Counted from the stretch's first letter, positions 16,453 through 26,237 are shown. The stretch: DNA of 45,656 nucleotides from RGZA01 sp041917755 (GCA_041917755.1 JAYRWY010000008.1:1-45656); one strand, 5' to 3'. Notes: a model not told the origin generated them from the letters alone. Translations and numbers: made by a program.

Positions 16453-17556
16453 ATGGTTGTGCCTCGCCAATCAACACGGCAACCACCCGATGGATATCAA
16501 CGATATCCTGTGCCACAGCCTCGCCCTGCATTACTGAATGTCGGCGGATATCGTGGCCGTAATTTTATCACTGTGAATACAACCTTGCCAAGTAACCCGC
16601 GTTTAGTCGATCGATCGCGCTTACCCAATGGTCATACTGCCGCAGATTACAACCAGTTATTCTCGCGATTGCCAATTGAATTGGAAGGCGCTTTACGAAG
16701 CAGAGGGCATGCAGAAGTAACTGTAACAATCGACGAACGTGGACAGGTTGTTCCCCATGACTCCCGTAGCCGTAATGCACCGCATGCAACCTATGTCAGT
16801 GCAATGATACGCCGCAAACCGGATGGTACGAATGAACTGGTAGGGATTTGGGGCGGGCGCTCAGGCGGCGGTAATAACGGTGCACCGGCTGCCATGGTCA
16901 CCAGTAAGTTGATGAGCACCCCAGCAGGCCGTGCTGCCCTAGCCAATTGTCCTGTCCTAGATGCAGCGACCTTCGATTGGGGCAGAACCCAGTTGGCAAA
17001 TACGGGTACACTTAACCGTGATCCACATGGCTGGGAATTTGCCGATGGCGGCCAGACAACCTTCACTCCTTATACCCAAAACCAGACCCATGGCGTGCGT
17101 CGTCAAACAGCCCTTGGCGAACATTATAGCCGGCATGATACATGGGGTTGTTTATCGGGCACGGAAGAGTCATTCAGGGCACGTCTGAATTCCCGTATTG
17201 CCATTATGATGGGCACTAATCCGCCTAATTTGCATGATTGGGGCAGCGGGCTTGGGTTACAAAATACCCCGCGTGTGGCCGCTGAATCCTTTGTGCGTAA
17301 CCGTGAATTGGCGGCATCTACCCTTGGGCGGATTTATCACCTTAACCCGCTAATGTTCGATACCGGCAACCCACGGTATCATGGCCTAGCCCAGCAGCTT
17401 AATGTGGCAACTGGCCCGATGGTAGCCGCCGCGCCGCATGCAACACAACCCATGGCAAGACAGCATCCGATTATGCAGCCCACTGCCGCTGCGACCAATG
17501 GCGGATGGGTTATTCCACCAGCCCCTGCCGTACAACGTCCGCGAAGCCAGGCTTGA
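16453..17556 (+). CDS. Unrecognised Pro-rich protein with possible L,D-transpeptidase-like His/Cys spacing
   Basis: 367 residues, unrecognised. Both ends are Pro/Gln/Ala-rich and probably disordered (residues 1-25 and 325-367); the centre is Gly- and Asn-rich. No signal peptide or membrane segment is seen. Residues 213-235 read HG, then LG (221-222), then S-x5-WGC with Cys233. This recalls the HG...S-x-GC arrangement of YkuD-type L,D-transpeptidases, but the spacing is imperfect and the rest of the fold is not evident. I start at ATG 16453 rather than the TTG just before it. An AT-rich 86-base gap precedes it and a bidirectional terminator follows. Confidence 0.6.
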   Translation: MVVPRQSTRQPPDGYQRYPVPQPRPALLNVGGYRGRNFITVNTTLPSNPRLVDRSRLPNGHTAADYNQLFSRLPIELEGALRSRGHAEVTVTIDERGQVVPHDSRSRNAPHATYVSAMIRRKPDGTNELVGIWGGRSGGGNNGAPAAMVTSKLMSTPAGRAALANCPVLDAATFDWGRTQLANTGTLNRDPHGWEFADGGQTTFTPYTQNQTHGVRRQTALGEHYSRHDTWGCLSGTEESFRARLNSRIAIMMGTNPPNLHDWGSGLGLQNTPRVAAESFVRNRELAASTLGRIYHLNPLMFDTGNPRYHGLAQQLNVATGPMVAAAPHATQPMARQHPIMQPTAAATNGGWVIPPAPAVQRPRSQA

Positions 17557-17571
17557 TAGTCATAAATTTGG

Positions 17572-17604
17572 ATAAAAAAAAGGTGGGCATCATGCCCACC
17601 TTTT
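17572..17604. terminator. Bidirectional Rho-independent terminator
   Basis: A perfect 10-bp stem, AGGTGGGCAT/ATGCCCACCT (17581-17601), is flanked by a 9-base A run on the left and TTTT on the right. It can end transcription from the plus-strand gene at 16453 and from the minus-strand subtilase gene whose stop is at 17627. Confidence 0.9.
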
Positions 17605-17626
17605 CTATTCGTAGCTCTAGAAATTC

Positions 17627-20488
17627 TTAGAACTTCTTCGACCAGCGCATTACGCCCATGATGTCGGTCTTACCAACTACATGGCCTGCATCCATACGAT
17701 ACAGAGCACCAGCAGCAAGTGATTCAGCTGTACCTACTGGTACGGCATAGTTCACTTCCATATCAACTTCGCGGCCTTGCGCGGAGAGATCTTGGGTGAA
17801 GCTGCGGCTGATGAGTGAGGTGTAATTGCTGTTCATCGCAACAGGGATATCAAATTGCATTGAACCGCTTTCAACACGCAATGGCTGAGAAACGCCCAGG
17901 CCAAGTGTATCACCCTTCAAGAAGCTGCCAGCCTTTTCAACTGCAGCATTGAATGATGAGGTAATGATTTCGCTTGAGCTCTTGATGAGGGAGTTATCCG
18001 CATTCAGGCTTGGGTTGGTCATACCGGCATAACCATGTGCACGAAGGGTCAAACCACCATCCAGTGCCATCTTGCCGCCAACACCCATGAATACGGTGCT
18101 GGTGCCGTTACCAAACGCCAAGGCGCCTGTACCCTTACTGCCGAGAACGCGGTTTTCTTCAAACAAGGTACCAAGCTGCACGAATGCATCTGTGCCCTTA
18201 TCGAAGTTATAGCCAAGCTCAGCTTGGGTACCGAAGTTGCTTGCTTCATCATCGGACTTGTTGTGACCGTAGAAGCCAGCAATCTTAACAGTACCGCCCA
18301 AACCCTTGGTCTTGTAAACGGAGGCAAAGCCTTCGCTTGCAAATGACGCATATGGGTTGGTCAAAGCATCTTTATTGATTGCACGATCCATGCGTGCGCG
18401 GTCTGCTTCACTAAAGCCCAGCGCAAGTGCTTGGCTGTCCTTATAGTGAACTGAACCTTCGGCATTGCCGGCAATACCGGTAGATAGCGAGAAGCTTCTT
18501 AGGCTTATGTCGTTATCATTGGTATCTTTTGGCTTATCACCGATTGAATTTGCACTGTCAGAATTGCGTTCGGCACGGAAGCTAACCTTAGCATTGTCAC
18601 CGAATGAAAATTCTTGGCGTTCTTCCTGACGGTCAAATTTGGATACAGCATTACGTGCATCAAAATTTGATGTGCTTGACGCAACGCGGCCACGAAGACC
18701 GGTCATGAATGCAGCATTATATGAGTCAAGAACCAGAACATTCACGCCGTTGAATGCGTTAGCAATGGAGCCACCAAATGCGTTGCCATAGGACAAGGTG
18801 CTGCTTGTGATTGGCACAATGTTACCAGCCAGCAAACCAGTGGTTGAAATACCGGTTACGCCAATCGGATTTGAAGCCGCAGCAAGGTTAAGCAAACCAT
18901 GACCATAGATTGCGTCCACGCCTGCATCACCCAAGTCGGTTGCAGTGTTGAGCAAGCGGGATACAAGTTGTGCTGCAGTCAGGTTGGGGAATTCTTGCTT
19001 AAGAATTGCAAGTGCACCAGCCACCTGTGGAGCCGCAAATGATGTACCTGAAACGGTTGTGTAACCGCCACCAGTGGTCGTTGTGAAGATGTTTTCATCA
19101 GGCGCAACCATACACCAGTTCTTCGCAACACCGCAGCGGTTACTGAAGGTTGAGATAACATTGTTTCTGTCAACACCGGCAACCACGATGGTTTGTGCTT
19201 CAAGTGCCGAGTAATCGGCAGTAGCCATCACGTTACCGAGTTCATCACGGTATGCACCGTTTGCAGCGCCCACAATGTTTGCGTTAGCAGGTCTGATGAA
19301 TGGCAGGAAGCCAGGACCCGTTGGATTGCTGGCAAGGCCAGGAGCAATCAAATAAGCGTTACCAGCAGGGAATACCAACATACCGCCCGCAGCAACATAA
19401 GCAAGGTAAGCGTCAGCTTCTGCAATTTCAGGGGTAGTAACAATACCTTGGTAGCCAAGTGGTTCGAAGGTGTTGTGCCAAGCGTCATCCGGGCCGTAGC
19501 TGCCGTTCAGAATTTTAGCCTGGGTGTTAGTGCGCGCGTAGTTGATTGCGCTTTCAAAGCTTGCAATTGCACCGCCAGTTGAATCAAACACACGCAATGG
19601 AACCACAGTTGCGTCATAAGCAACACCATGCATACCCACGAAGTTGCGGTTTGCATTGATGATACCAGCAACTTCGGTACCGTGTGAATTGAGGTTAATA
19701 GCAGCAGGTTGGCCAGCAGCATTGGTTACAAAGTCATAACCGTTGCCTGGTGTTACGCGGCCAGTGAATTCAGAGTGGCTAACATCCAGACCGGTATCGA
19801 GAACTGCAACCTGAACGCCTGCACCTGCATAACCACGTTGGTATGCACTTGCAGCATCCATGGTGGTCAAGCTGTACTGCGCACGATATTCGTCAGTGAT
19901 GAAGTCAGTGGTGGTTGTGCCGCCAGTGGTGGTTGTGGTGGTGCTGCTTCCGCCGCCGCTGGTGATAAGTGCTGCGGCAGTACCGCCAGCAACCAGAAGA
20001 CCAAGGCCGCCCCATAACAGAGCGCTACCTGCGAACAAGCCAGCATGTGAACCGGTTACGCGTGAGCCTTGTACAATAACAGGGCCAGCAACGCGCTCAA
20101 TGGTTTGAGCTTGTGGAATGGGTTGTACGTAACCTTGTTGAACAGGAACGTATTGAACATATTGTGGTTGTGGAGCTGGTACATATTGTACTGGGGGTGG
20201 AGCTTGCACTACAGCTGCAGGGCAACCTACAACAACGCTTGCGAGACCGTTCTTGCGGGCAACAGCGTTACTTTCGCGAAGTACTTCTTCGCGCATACAT
20301 GGATAAGATTCAGCAAGCGTGGTTGCACGAATACAATAATTTGAAGGATCATTGGTTGCATATTTTTGCAGCATATATCTGATCTGCGAAATATCACCGC
20401 ATGATGTTACGCCGTCAGCTAATGCATCAGCTGCGAAGAATGAAATTGCCAAAGCTGAAGTAGCTAATAAAAATTTATTACGGTTCAT
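17627..20488 (-). CDS. Large exported subtilisin-like (S8) serine protease with C-terminal barrel-like domain
   Basis: A 953-residue exported protease. Residues 1-24 form a signal peptide (AADALA). A Cys-containing N-domain (about 28-90) is followed by a Pro/Gln/Tyr-rich linker (about 95-130), a hydrophobic Gly/Ala segment long enough to span a membrane (about 150-177) and a Thr run (183-194). The S8 domain has Asp231 (VLDTGLD), His269 (NSHGTEVAG), oxyanion Asn377 (PAGN) and Ser483 (SGTSFAAP). The C-terminal third (about 560-953) has alternating strands and ends in Phe, like an autotransporter barrel. I start at MNRNKF; 16 codons upstream do not look like a signal. The substrate is unknown. 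Confidence 0.88.
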   Translation of the reverse strand: MNRNKFLLATSALAISFFAADALADGVTSCGDISQIRYMLQKYATNDPSNYCIRATTLAESYPCMREEVLRESNAVARKNGLASVVVGCPAAVVQAPPPVQYVPAPQPQYVQYVPVQQGYVQPIPQAQTIERVAGPVIVQGSRVTGSHAGLFAGSALLWGGLGLLVAGGTAAALITSGGGSSTTTTTTGGTTTTDFITDEYRAQYSLTTMDAASAYQRGYAGAGVQVAVLDTGLDVSHSEFTGRVTPGNGYDFVTNAAGQPAAINLNSHGTEVAGIINANRNFVGMHGVAYDATVVPLRVFDSTGGAIASFESAINYARTNTQAKILNGSYGPDDAWHNTFEPLGYQGIVTTPEIAEADAYLAYVAAGGMLVFPAGNAYLIAPGLASNPTGPGFLPFIRPANANIVGAANGAYRDELGNVMATADYSALEAQTIVVAGVDRNNVISTFSNRCGVAKNWCMVAPDENIFTTTTGGGYTTVSGTSFAAPQVAGALAILKQEFPNLTAAQLVSRLLNTATDLGDAGVDAIYGHGLLNLAAASNPIGVTGISTTGLLAGNIVPITSSTLSYGNAFGGSIANAFNGVNVLVLDSYNAAFMTGLRGRVASSTSNFDARNAVSKFDRQEERQEFSFGDNAKVSFRAERNSDSANSIGDKPKDTNDNDISLRSFSLSTGIAGNAEGSVHYKDSQALALGFSEADRARMDRAINKDALTNPYASFASEGFASVYKTKGLGGTVKIAGFYGHNKSDDEASNFGTQAELGYNFDKGTDAFVQLGTLFEENRVLGSKGTGALAFGNGTSTVFMGVGGKMALDGGLTLRAHGYAGMTNPSLNADNSLIKSSSEIITSSFNAAVEKAGSFLKGDTLGLGVSQPLRVESGSMQFDIPVAMNSNYTSLISRSFTQDLSAQGREVDMEVNYAVPVGTAESLAAGALYRMDAGHVVGKTDIMGVMRWSKKF

Positions 20489-20616
20489 GATGACCTTCTT
20501 ATATATGTTAGAAGTAGTAGCGCGCATTGTTCCCAAAAGTGAAGTTCATTACAATAGAGGAATTACTTTCGGAATCAATGAAATACGCTGTGGATGAAAC
20601 GTTAATCCCCAAAAGG

Positions 20617-20928
20617 TTAATGATTGATGACGTAGTCACGTGCCTGATTCTGTAACTGTGCGAATTTTTCAGAGAGTGCTGCTTTGGAAAGATTCTTACC
20701 TTTGTTAACGGCATCAGCGGCAACTTTATCTAACAATGCATCTTCACTTTTACCGCCGGTGACCATGTTAACGAGTTCGTTTATGTACACATCGGTCGAT
20801 AGGCCAATTTCCTTTGATGCCCATTCTGCAAGCAATTTTGCTGCTTTAACCTTCGCCTTAAATCTTAATTCCTCATCATGAGCGAACTTGTCTTCATAGG
20901 CTTTTTCACGATCTTCGAATGTGGTCAT
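20617..20928 (-). CDS. DUF1476 / F1-ATPase inhibitor zeta-like protein
   Basis: In Paracoccus and relatives the zeta subunit inhibits the F1-ATPase from the cytoplasm. The 103-residue product begins MTTFEDREKAYEDKFAHDEE, the family hallmark N terminus (the inhibitory segment), and continues with helices (KAKVKAAKLLAEWASKEIGL). I start at 20928, where GGAG lies 8 bases upstream; the longer frame to 21024 is not conserved in character. It is divergent from purC, a recurrent alphaproteobacterial arrangement. Whether it inhibits the ATPase in this organism is inferred from the family. Confidence 0.9.
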   Translation of the reverse strand: MTTFEDREKAYEDKFAHDEELRFKAKVKAAKLLAEWASKEIGLSTDVYINELVNMVTGGKSEDALLDKVAADAVNKGKNLSKAALSEKFAQLQNQARDYVINH

Positions 20929-21155
20929 TGAAACTTCTCCAAAACTTTGCAATGTTAATTTTCTAAAATGGAACCTCGGTTCAATCAAGATTCGTAGATG
21001 TTTAGACCAGTGTTGATTAATCACGATATAAAATCAAATGGCCTAAACATTAAGTATTATAAGGTGTGGCTAGATTCCCACGGTGTTTGAATAACTTTAA
21101 ACATTATGGCACGCGTTAAGTACTTAAGTTAACAATGTTAGAAAGGTCGCACACC

Positions 21156-21929
21156 ATGAAACGCCGCCGTATTTATGAAGGCAAGGCAAAGGTAATTTTC
21201 GAAGGGCCAGAACCCGGGACGGTTGTGCAGTATTTCAAAGACGATGCAACAGCATTTAATAATTTAAAAAAAGGCACCATCGAAGGTAAGGGCGTTATCA
21301 ATAACCGTATTACTGAATACCTGATGACCAAGCTTGGTGAAATTGGTGTTCCGACCCATTTTATCAAACGCATCAATATGCGTGAGCAGTTGGTCAAGCA
21401 GGTCGAAATCATTCCCATTGAAGTCGTTATTCGTAATGTGGCTGCTGGTTCATTGGCCAAACGGTTCGGCATTGAAGAAGGAACACAGCTCCCCCGCTCT
21501 ATTGTGGAATTCTATTATAAGAATGACGCGCTGGGCGATCCGATGATTTCGGACGAACACATTACCGCATTCGGTTGGGCATCCCCGCAAGAGCTGGAAG
21601 AAATTGTAACCTTATCCATTCGTTGCAATGATTATTTATCCGGCCTGTTCTATGGCATTGGATTAAAGCTTGTTGATTTCAAGCTTGAATTTGGCCGCCT
21701 GTTTGAAGGCGATGAAATGCGCATTGTGTTGGCCGATGAAATCAGCCCGGATAATTGCCGCCTATGGGATGTAAAGACCAATGAAAAGCTTGATAAAGAC
21801 CGCTTCCGCCGTGATTTAGGCAAGGTCGAAGAAGCCTATCAGGAAGTCGCGCGCCGTTTGGGTATTCTTCCAGAAAAATCGAGCGAGAGCGGCAGTGAAT
21901 CCGAAAACGTTAGTCCATTTGTTAAATAA
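21156..21929 (+). CDS. purC: Phosphoribosylaminoimidazole-succinocarboxamide synthase
   Basis: PurC joins aspartate to CAIR with ATP to form SAICAR. The 257-residue protein starts MKRRRIYEGKAKVIFEG, the family's nucleotide-binding start, so I place the start at 21156 rather than 21135. Other marks are VIIRNVAAGSL, DDEHITAFGW-like SDEHITAFGWAS and ISPDNCRLWD. The Ser/Glu-rich C-terminal tail (SSESGSESEN) is extra. It opens the purine cluster; purS follows after about 18 bases. Confidence 0.96.
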   Translation: MKRRRIYEGKAKVIFEGPEPGTVVQYFKDDATAFNNLKKGTIEGKGVINNRITEYLMTKLGEIGVPTHFIKRINMREQLVKQVEIIPIEVVIRNVAAGSLAKRFGIEEGTQLPRSIVEFYYKNDALGDPMISDEHITAFGWASPQELEEIVTLSIRCNDYLSGLFYGIGLKLVDFKLEFGRLFEGDEMRIVLADEISPDNCRLWDVKTNEKLDKDRFRRDLGKVEEAYQEVARRLGILPEKSSESGSESENVSPFVK

Positions 21930-21947
21930 CCAGAAGTGAGTAGTATT

Positions 21948-22190
21948 ATGAAAGCGCGTGTTGATGTTGTTCTAAAAAACGGTGTTCTTGATCCACAAGG
22001 TAAGGCGATTAATCAGGCGCTGCATCACCTTGGCTTTAATCAGGTTCAGGAAGTCCGCCAAGGCAAGCTGATTGAAATCGAATTGAATGAAACCAACAAA
22101 GACACTGCTATGGCCAGCTTGAAACAAATGGCTGAAAAGCTGCTCACCAACCAAGTGATTGAAAACTACCGCATTACGTTTCAAGATTAA
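21948..22190 (+). CDS. purS: Phosphoribosylformylglycinamidine synthase subunit PurS
   Basis: PurS is the small structural subunit that helps ammonia move from PurQ to PurL. The 80-residue protein begins MKARVDVVLKNGVLDPQGKAI, the standard PurS start, so I use 21948 and not the GTG at 21936. It lies between purC and two envelope-protein genes that separate it from purQ. Confidence 0.95.
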   Translation: MKARVDVVLKNGVLDPQGKAINQALHHLGFNQVQEVRQGKLIEIELNETNKDTAMASLKQMAEKLLTNQVIENYRITFQD

Positions 22191-22237
22191 GTTTCCAAGA
22201 CTAAGTCCTACCTAGAAATAATCTCAACGGGTATCGC

Positions 22238-22612
22238 ATGAAAAAGTTTTTACTGGCTGTTGGTCTATTGCTCACCTTGCAGGGCTGCGCTGATCTGGAT
22301 GAATTGTTTGCCTCCAGCAATGCCAACCCCGTTGATGAGGTAGAAAAGGCTAAGTACGAAAGCTTCCCGTTCATTCAAATGGCGCCCGATGCACCGCCGC
22401 CGCCACGCTATGAAACCAAGGGTGCGCCTCCTGGCCCGATTGCCGATGAATATGTATGGCGTAATGGCCATTGGGTTTATCTGGATGGCCAGGGCTTTAA
22501 CTGGGTTGGCGGCTATTGGCTACGCAAGCCTGCATTCAGCGCGGATTGGAAACAAGATATGTGGTTACAACGCACCTATGGTTGGACCTATGTTCCGGGA
22601 CACTGGCAGTAA
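22238..22612 (+). CDS. YXWGXW-type repeat lipoprotein
   Basis: A 124-residue lipoprotein with lipobox LQGC (Cys17). A Pro-rich stretch (PDAPPPPRYE) precedes an aromatic-rich region with recurring Trp-x-x-Gly-x-Trp/His motifs: WRNGHWVYLDG, WVGGYWLRKP, YGWTYVPGHWQ. This is the look of YXWGXW repeat proteins found in proteobacterial envelopes, of unknown function. It interrupts the pur operon. Confidence 0.75.
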   Translation: MKKFLLAVGLLLTLQGCADLDELFASSNANPVDEVEKAKYESFPFIQMAPDAPPPPRYETKGAPPGPIADEYVWRNGHWVYLDGQGFNWVGGYWLRKPAFSADWKQDMWLQRTYGWTYVPGHWQ

Positions 22613-22642
22613 TTCCATTTCATTCAACCGAATGGCTTTGAT

Positions 22643-23245
22643 ATGACCATCCGCTTGCAGGCTATTGCCGGATTATTATTCGCAACTTTGTTGTGCCTGC
22701 CGCATCCTTCCTTTGCTGAGTCAAAAGTGTTTTTCGCACCCGCTGGCCAAGTTAGTGCAATGGTCATTTGCGAAGAAAGCAGCTTCGCGCGCACCTACAG
22801 CCTATTTACCAATGGCCTTGCGCGCATGCACTTTGATGGCCAGACCAAAACACTCGATAGCTTGAAATTTGCTCTACTGATGCGGAGTTTTGTAACATCA
22901 TCCCCCCGCTTTGCGCAGGAATGGAATGAACGCCGCCCGCTAACGGTAGATAAAGAAGATGAAATTGGTTTTGCCCAAAGCGACCCTGTTAAATTCGAAA
23001 ACGGCAAAGCAGTAATTAAGGGCCAGTTGATTATTCATAACATCCGCAAGGATGTAAGCTTTGAGGCAACACTTAACAAATTTGGCCGCACTTCGAAAAC
23101 AACAGATCTTTACGATGATGGGGCCGAGACACTTGGCCTATCCATTCATGCCACCATCAAGCGCAGTGATTTTATGCTGGGTGGCGGGGAAAACAGCGCC
23201 TTTAACGACGAGGCGATTTTAATGCTGGATTTCATCGCAAAATAG
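22643..23245 (+). CDS. YceI-like periplasmic lipocalin-fold protein
   Basis: A 200-residue exported protein with signal peptide cleaved after SFA (about residue 25). The second half has the YceI pattern: GKAVIKGQLIIHNIRKDVSF, followed by LGLSIHATIKRSDFMLGGG, which corresponds to the last strands of the family. YceI proteins bind isoprenoid-type lipids in the periplasm. The first half is atypical (two Cys, long helix-like stretch), so it is a divergent member. It lies between the YXWGXW gene and purQ. Confidence 0.65.
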   Translation: MTIRLQAIAGLLFATLLCLPHPSFAESKVFFAPAGQVSAMVICEESSFARTYSLFTNGLARMHFDGQTKTLDSLKFALLMRSFVTSSPRFAQEWNERRPLTVDKEDEIGFAQSDPVKFENGKAVIKGQLIIHNIRKDVSFEATLNKFGRTSKTTDLYDDGAETLGLSIHATIKRSDFMLGGGENSAFNDEAILMLDFIAK

Positions 23246-23340
23246 CCCAGAAAATAACGCAAATCAGGCCTCTCCCAAAGGGTGACAAGGCCATAAAAAG
23301 CGTCTAATTTACGGCTAACTTTTTCCCCAAGGATATATGT

Positions 23341-24003
23341 ATGCAGGTTTCAGTAATTGTGTTTCCCGGTTCGAACTGCGACCGCGATGTGGCGGTAGCA
23401 TTTGAAAAGGCATCTGGCAAAAAGCCAACCATGGTTTGGCACGGCGATAGTGCACTTCCCAAGTCGGATGTAATTGTCGTTCCGGGCGGTTTTTCCTATG
23501 GCGATTATCTGCGCACCGGCGCAATGGCTGCGCACTCCCCCATTATGGGTGAAGTGATTGCCGCGGCCAAAAAAGGCGTACGCGTGCTTGGTATATGCAA
23601 TGGCTTCCAGATTTTATGCGAAACGCAATTGTTGCCTGGTGTATTGCTTCGCAATCAATCACTAAAATTTATTTGCAAGACTGTTGCACTCAAAGTTGAA
23701 AATAACGATAGCCCATTTACCAAGGCCTATAAAAAAGGTGAAACCCTGCGCATTCCTGTAGCGCATGGTGATGGCAATTATTTTGCTGATGCGGATACGC
23801 TTAAAAAACTGAACGATAACGGACAAGTTGCGCTGCGTTACGAAGCCAACCCCAATGGTTCATTAGAAAACATCGCCGGAATTTTTAACAAGGAACGTAC
23901 CATTCTTGGCCTGATGCCCCACCCCGAACGCGCCAATGACGCATTGCTGGGCAGTGAAGATGGCACCGGCATATTTAAATCCATTGTAGAAAGCCTGTCA
24001 TGA
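23341..24003 (+). CDS. purQ: Phosphoribosylformylglycinamidine synthase subunit PurQ (glutaminase)
   Basis: PurQ hydrolyses glutamine to supply ammonia to PurL. The class-I amidotransferase triad is complete: Cys86 (LGICNGFQ), His194 and Glu196 (MPHPE). It starts MQVSVIVFPGSNCDRD, as usual. The stop codon overlaps the purL ATG (ATGA). The product is 220 residues. Confidence 0.97.
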   Translation: MQVSVIVFPGSNCDRDVAVAFEKASGKKPTMVWHGDSALPKSDVIVVPGGFSYGDYLRTGAMAAHSPIMGEVIAAAKKGVRVLGICNGFQILCETQLLPGVLLRNQSLKFICKTVALKVENNDSPFTKAYKKGETLRIPVAHGDGNYFADADTLKKLNDNGQVALRYEANPNGSLENIAGIFNKERTILGLMPHPERANDALLGSEDGTGIFKSIVESLS

Positions 24004-26237
24004 AAACGAATTTAGCAGAAAAACAAATGCCCCAATCTTTTGATTTGCAAAAAACCGCCGCCGAACACGGAATGAAGCCCGATGAAGTTGCATTGATGGT
24101 GAAAACCCTTGGTCGCAATCCAACCCTTTGCGAGTTGGGCATTTTCTCCGCCATGTGGTCGGAACATTGTTCGTATAAATCATCTAAAGTATGGCTGAAA
24201 AAACTTCCCACCAAAGGTGATATCGTTATTTGTGGCCCCGGCGAAAACGCAGGCGTTATTGATATTGGTCTTGGCCCCAATGGTGAAAAGCTGGCCGCGA
24301 TTTTCAAAATCGAAAGTCATAACCATCCATCATTCATTGAACCCTACCAAGGTGCGGCTACGGGCGTGGGCGGCATTTTGCGCGACGTGTTTACCATGGG
24401 TGCGCGCCCGATTGCGAACCTGAACGCGCTGCGTTACGGCGATATCAAAAATGCGAAAACCAAACAGTTATTGGGCGGTACGGTTGCCGGCATTGGCGGT
24501 TATGGTAACTGCATGGGCATTCCAACCGTTGCGGGTGAGGTCAATTTTCACCCCAGCTATAATGGTAATTGCCTTGTGAACGCGATGACTGTTGGCGTGG
24601 CACATCAGGATAAAATCTTTTATGCAAAAGCTGCTGGCGTAGGCAATCCCGTTTGCTATGTGGGTTCAAAGACTGGCCGTGACGGTATTAAAGGCGCGAG
24701 TATGTCCTCTGCCGAATTCAATGATAACGCCGAAAGCCAACGCCCGACCGTGCAGGTTGGCGACCCGTTCACCGAAAAACTTTTGCTGGAAGCTTGCCTT
24801 GAATTGATGGCAACCGATGCAATTGTCGCTATTCAGGATATGGGCGCGGCGGGTCTTACCTCCTCATCCGTTGAAATGGCCAGCAAGGGTGGCCTTGGCA
24901 TGGAACTTATCCTTGATGATGTTCCGCAACGCGAAACCGGCATGAATGCGTATGAGATGATGATTTCGGAATCTCAGGAACGCATGCTGATGATTTTGAA
25001 GCCCGGCCGCGAAAAACAAGCCGAAGCCATTTTCAAAAAATGGGATTTGGATTGCGTGGTGATTGGCCACCTAACGGATACCGGTCGTTTGGTCGTTAAA
25101 CATAAGGGCGTTGTGGAAGCCGACATTGTGGTTGAACCGCTGGTTGAAAATGCCCCGCAATATAACCGCCCATGGGAACCAACGCCCAAGCAGGCAGATG
25201 TTGATGCCGCGAAATTCCCGTTGCCCGCCAATATGTCGCTCGGCCAAGCTTTGGAAACATTATTGGCCAGCCCGGATTTATGTTCACGCCGCTGGGTCTA
25301 TGAACAATATGATTGCCAAGTTGGCGCGAATACCGTGGCCATGGGCGGCGATGCAGGCGTTGTGCGTTTGCATGGTAGCAACCGTGGTTTGGCGATGACG
25401 GTGGATTGCACGCCGCGTTATTGCTTTGCCGACCCTGTAGAAGGCGGTAAGCAAGCAGTTGCTGAAACATGGCGCAACCTGACGGCTGTCGGTGCAAAGC
25501 CATTGGCGATTACCGATAACATGAATTTTGGTAACCCCGAAAAACCACGCATCATGGGTCAGTTTGCCGGATGTATTGAAGGTATTGCGGCAGCGTGTAA
25601 TGCCCTGACCTATCCGGTTATCTCGGGCAACGTATCACTTTATAACGAAACAAAGGGCGAAGGTATTTTACCGACCCCCGTTATCGGCGGCGTGGGTATT
25701 GTGGAAGATGTATCCAAAATCGCCCGCATCAATGCCGCACGTGAAGGCGATGTAGTCCTGTTGGTTGGTCAAACCAAGGGCCATATTGGCCAATCCATTT
25801 ATTTGCGTGAACTTCACGGCAAGGAAATGGGCAGCGCCCCAACCGTTGATTTAAGCGCAGAAAAGAAGAATGGCGATTTCGTGCGCGGCCTCATTAATGC
25901 TGGCACCGTTCCATGCTGCCACGATGTGGCTGATGGTGGCTTGTTGGTTGCTTTGGCTGAAATCTGCCTTGCATCCAATGTGGGCATTGCGCTGGAGCAA
26001 GCGGATAACACCCCCGCCTATTGGTTTGGCGAGGATCAAGGCCGTTACGTCATCACCATCCGCGCCCATCAATATAATGAAAAGACTGTATTTGATGCTG
26101 CACAAAAGGCTGGTGTGGAACTTGAATTCCTTGGCTTTATGGGCAGCCAAGATATCAAGCTGGATGATAAGCCAATTGCATCACTGGCAGCTCTGCGCAA
26201 AGCACATGAAGGTACACTGCCTGCATTAATGGAGTAG
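24000..26237 (+). CDS. purL: Phosphoribosylformylglycinamidine synthase subunit PurL
   Basis: The small-type PurL (745 residues) makes FGAM from FGAR using PurQ-derived ammonia and ATP. The catalytic His56 lies in FSAMWSEHCSYKSSK, and the Mg/ATP sites are visible in IESHNHPSFIEPYQGAATGVGG and VAIQDMGAAGLTSSSVEM. ATGA overlap with purQ implies cotranslation. The first ATG gives a short extra N terminus; MPQSFDL nine codons later is an alternative start. Confidence 0.97.
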   Translation: MKTNLAEKQMPQSFDLQKTAAEHGMKPDEVALMVKTLGRNPTLCELGIFSAMWSEHCSYKSSKVWLKKLPTKGDIVICGPGENAGVIDIGLGPNGEKLAAIFKIESHNHPSFIEPYQGAATGVGGILRDVFTMGARPIANLNALRYGDIKNAKTKQLLGGTVAGIGGYGNCMGIPTVAGEVNFHPSYNGNCLVNAMTVGVAHQDKIFYAKAAGVGNPVCYVGSKTGRDGIKGASMSSAEFNDNAESQRPTVQVGDPFTEKLLLEACLELMATDAIVAIQDMGAAGLTSSSVEMASKGGLGMELILDDVPQRETGMNAYEMMISESQERMLMILKPGREKQAEAIFKKWDLDCVVIGHLTDTGRLVVKHKGVVEADIVVEPLVENAPQYNRPWEPTPKQADVDAAKFPLPANMSLGQALETLLASPDLCSRRWVYEQYDCQVGANTVAMGGDAGVVRLHGSNRGLAMTVDCTPRYCFADPVEGGKQAVAETWRNLTAVGAKPLAITDNMNFGNPEKPRIMGQFAGCIEGIAAACNALTYPVISGNVSLYNETKGEGILPTPVIGGVGIVEDVSKIARINAAREGDVVLLVGQTKGHIGQSIYLRELHGKEMGSAPTVDLSAEKKNGDFVRGLINAGTVPCCHDVADGGLLVALAEICLASNVGIALEQADNTPAYWFGEDQGRYVITIRAHQYNEKTVFDAAQKAGVELEFLGFMGSQDIKLDDKPIASLAALRKAHEGTLPALME

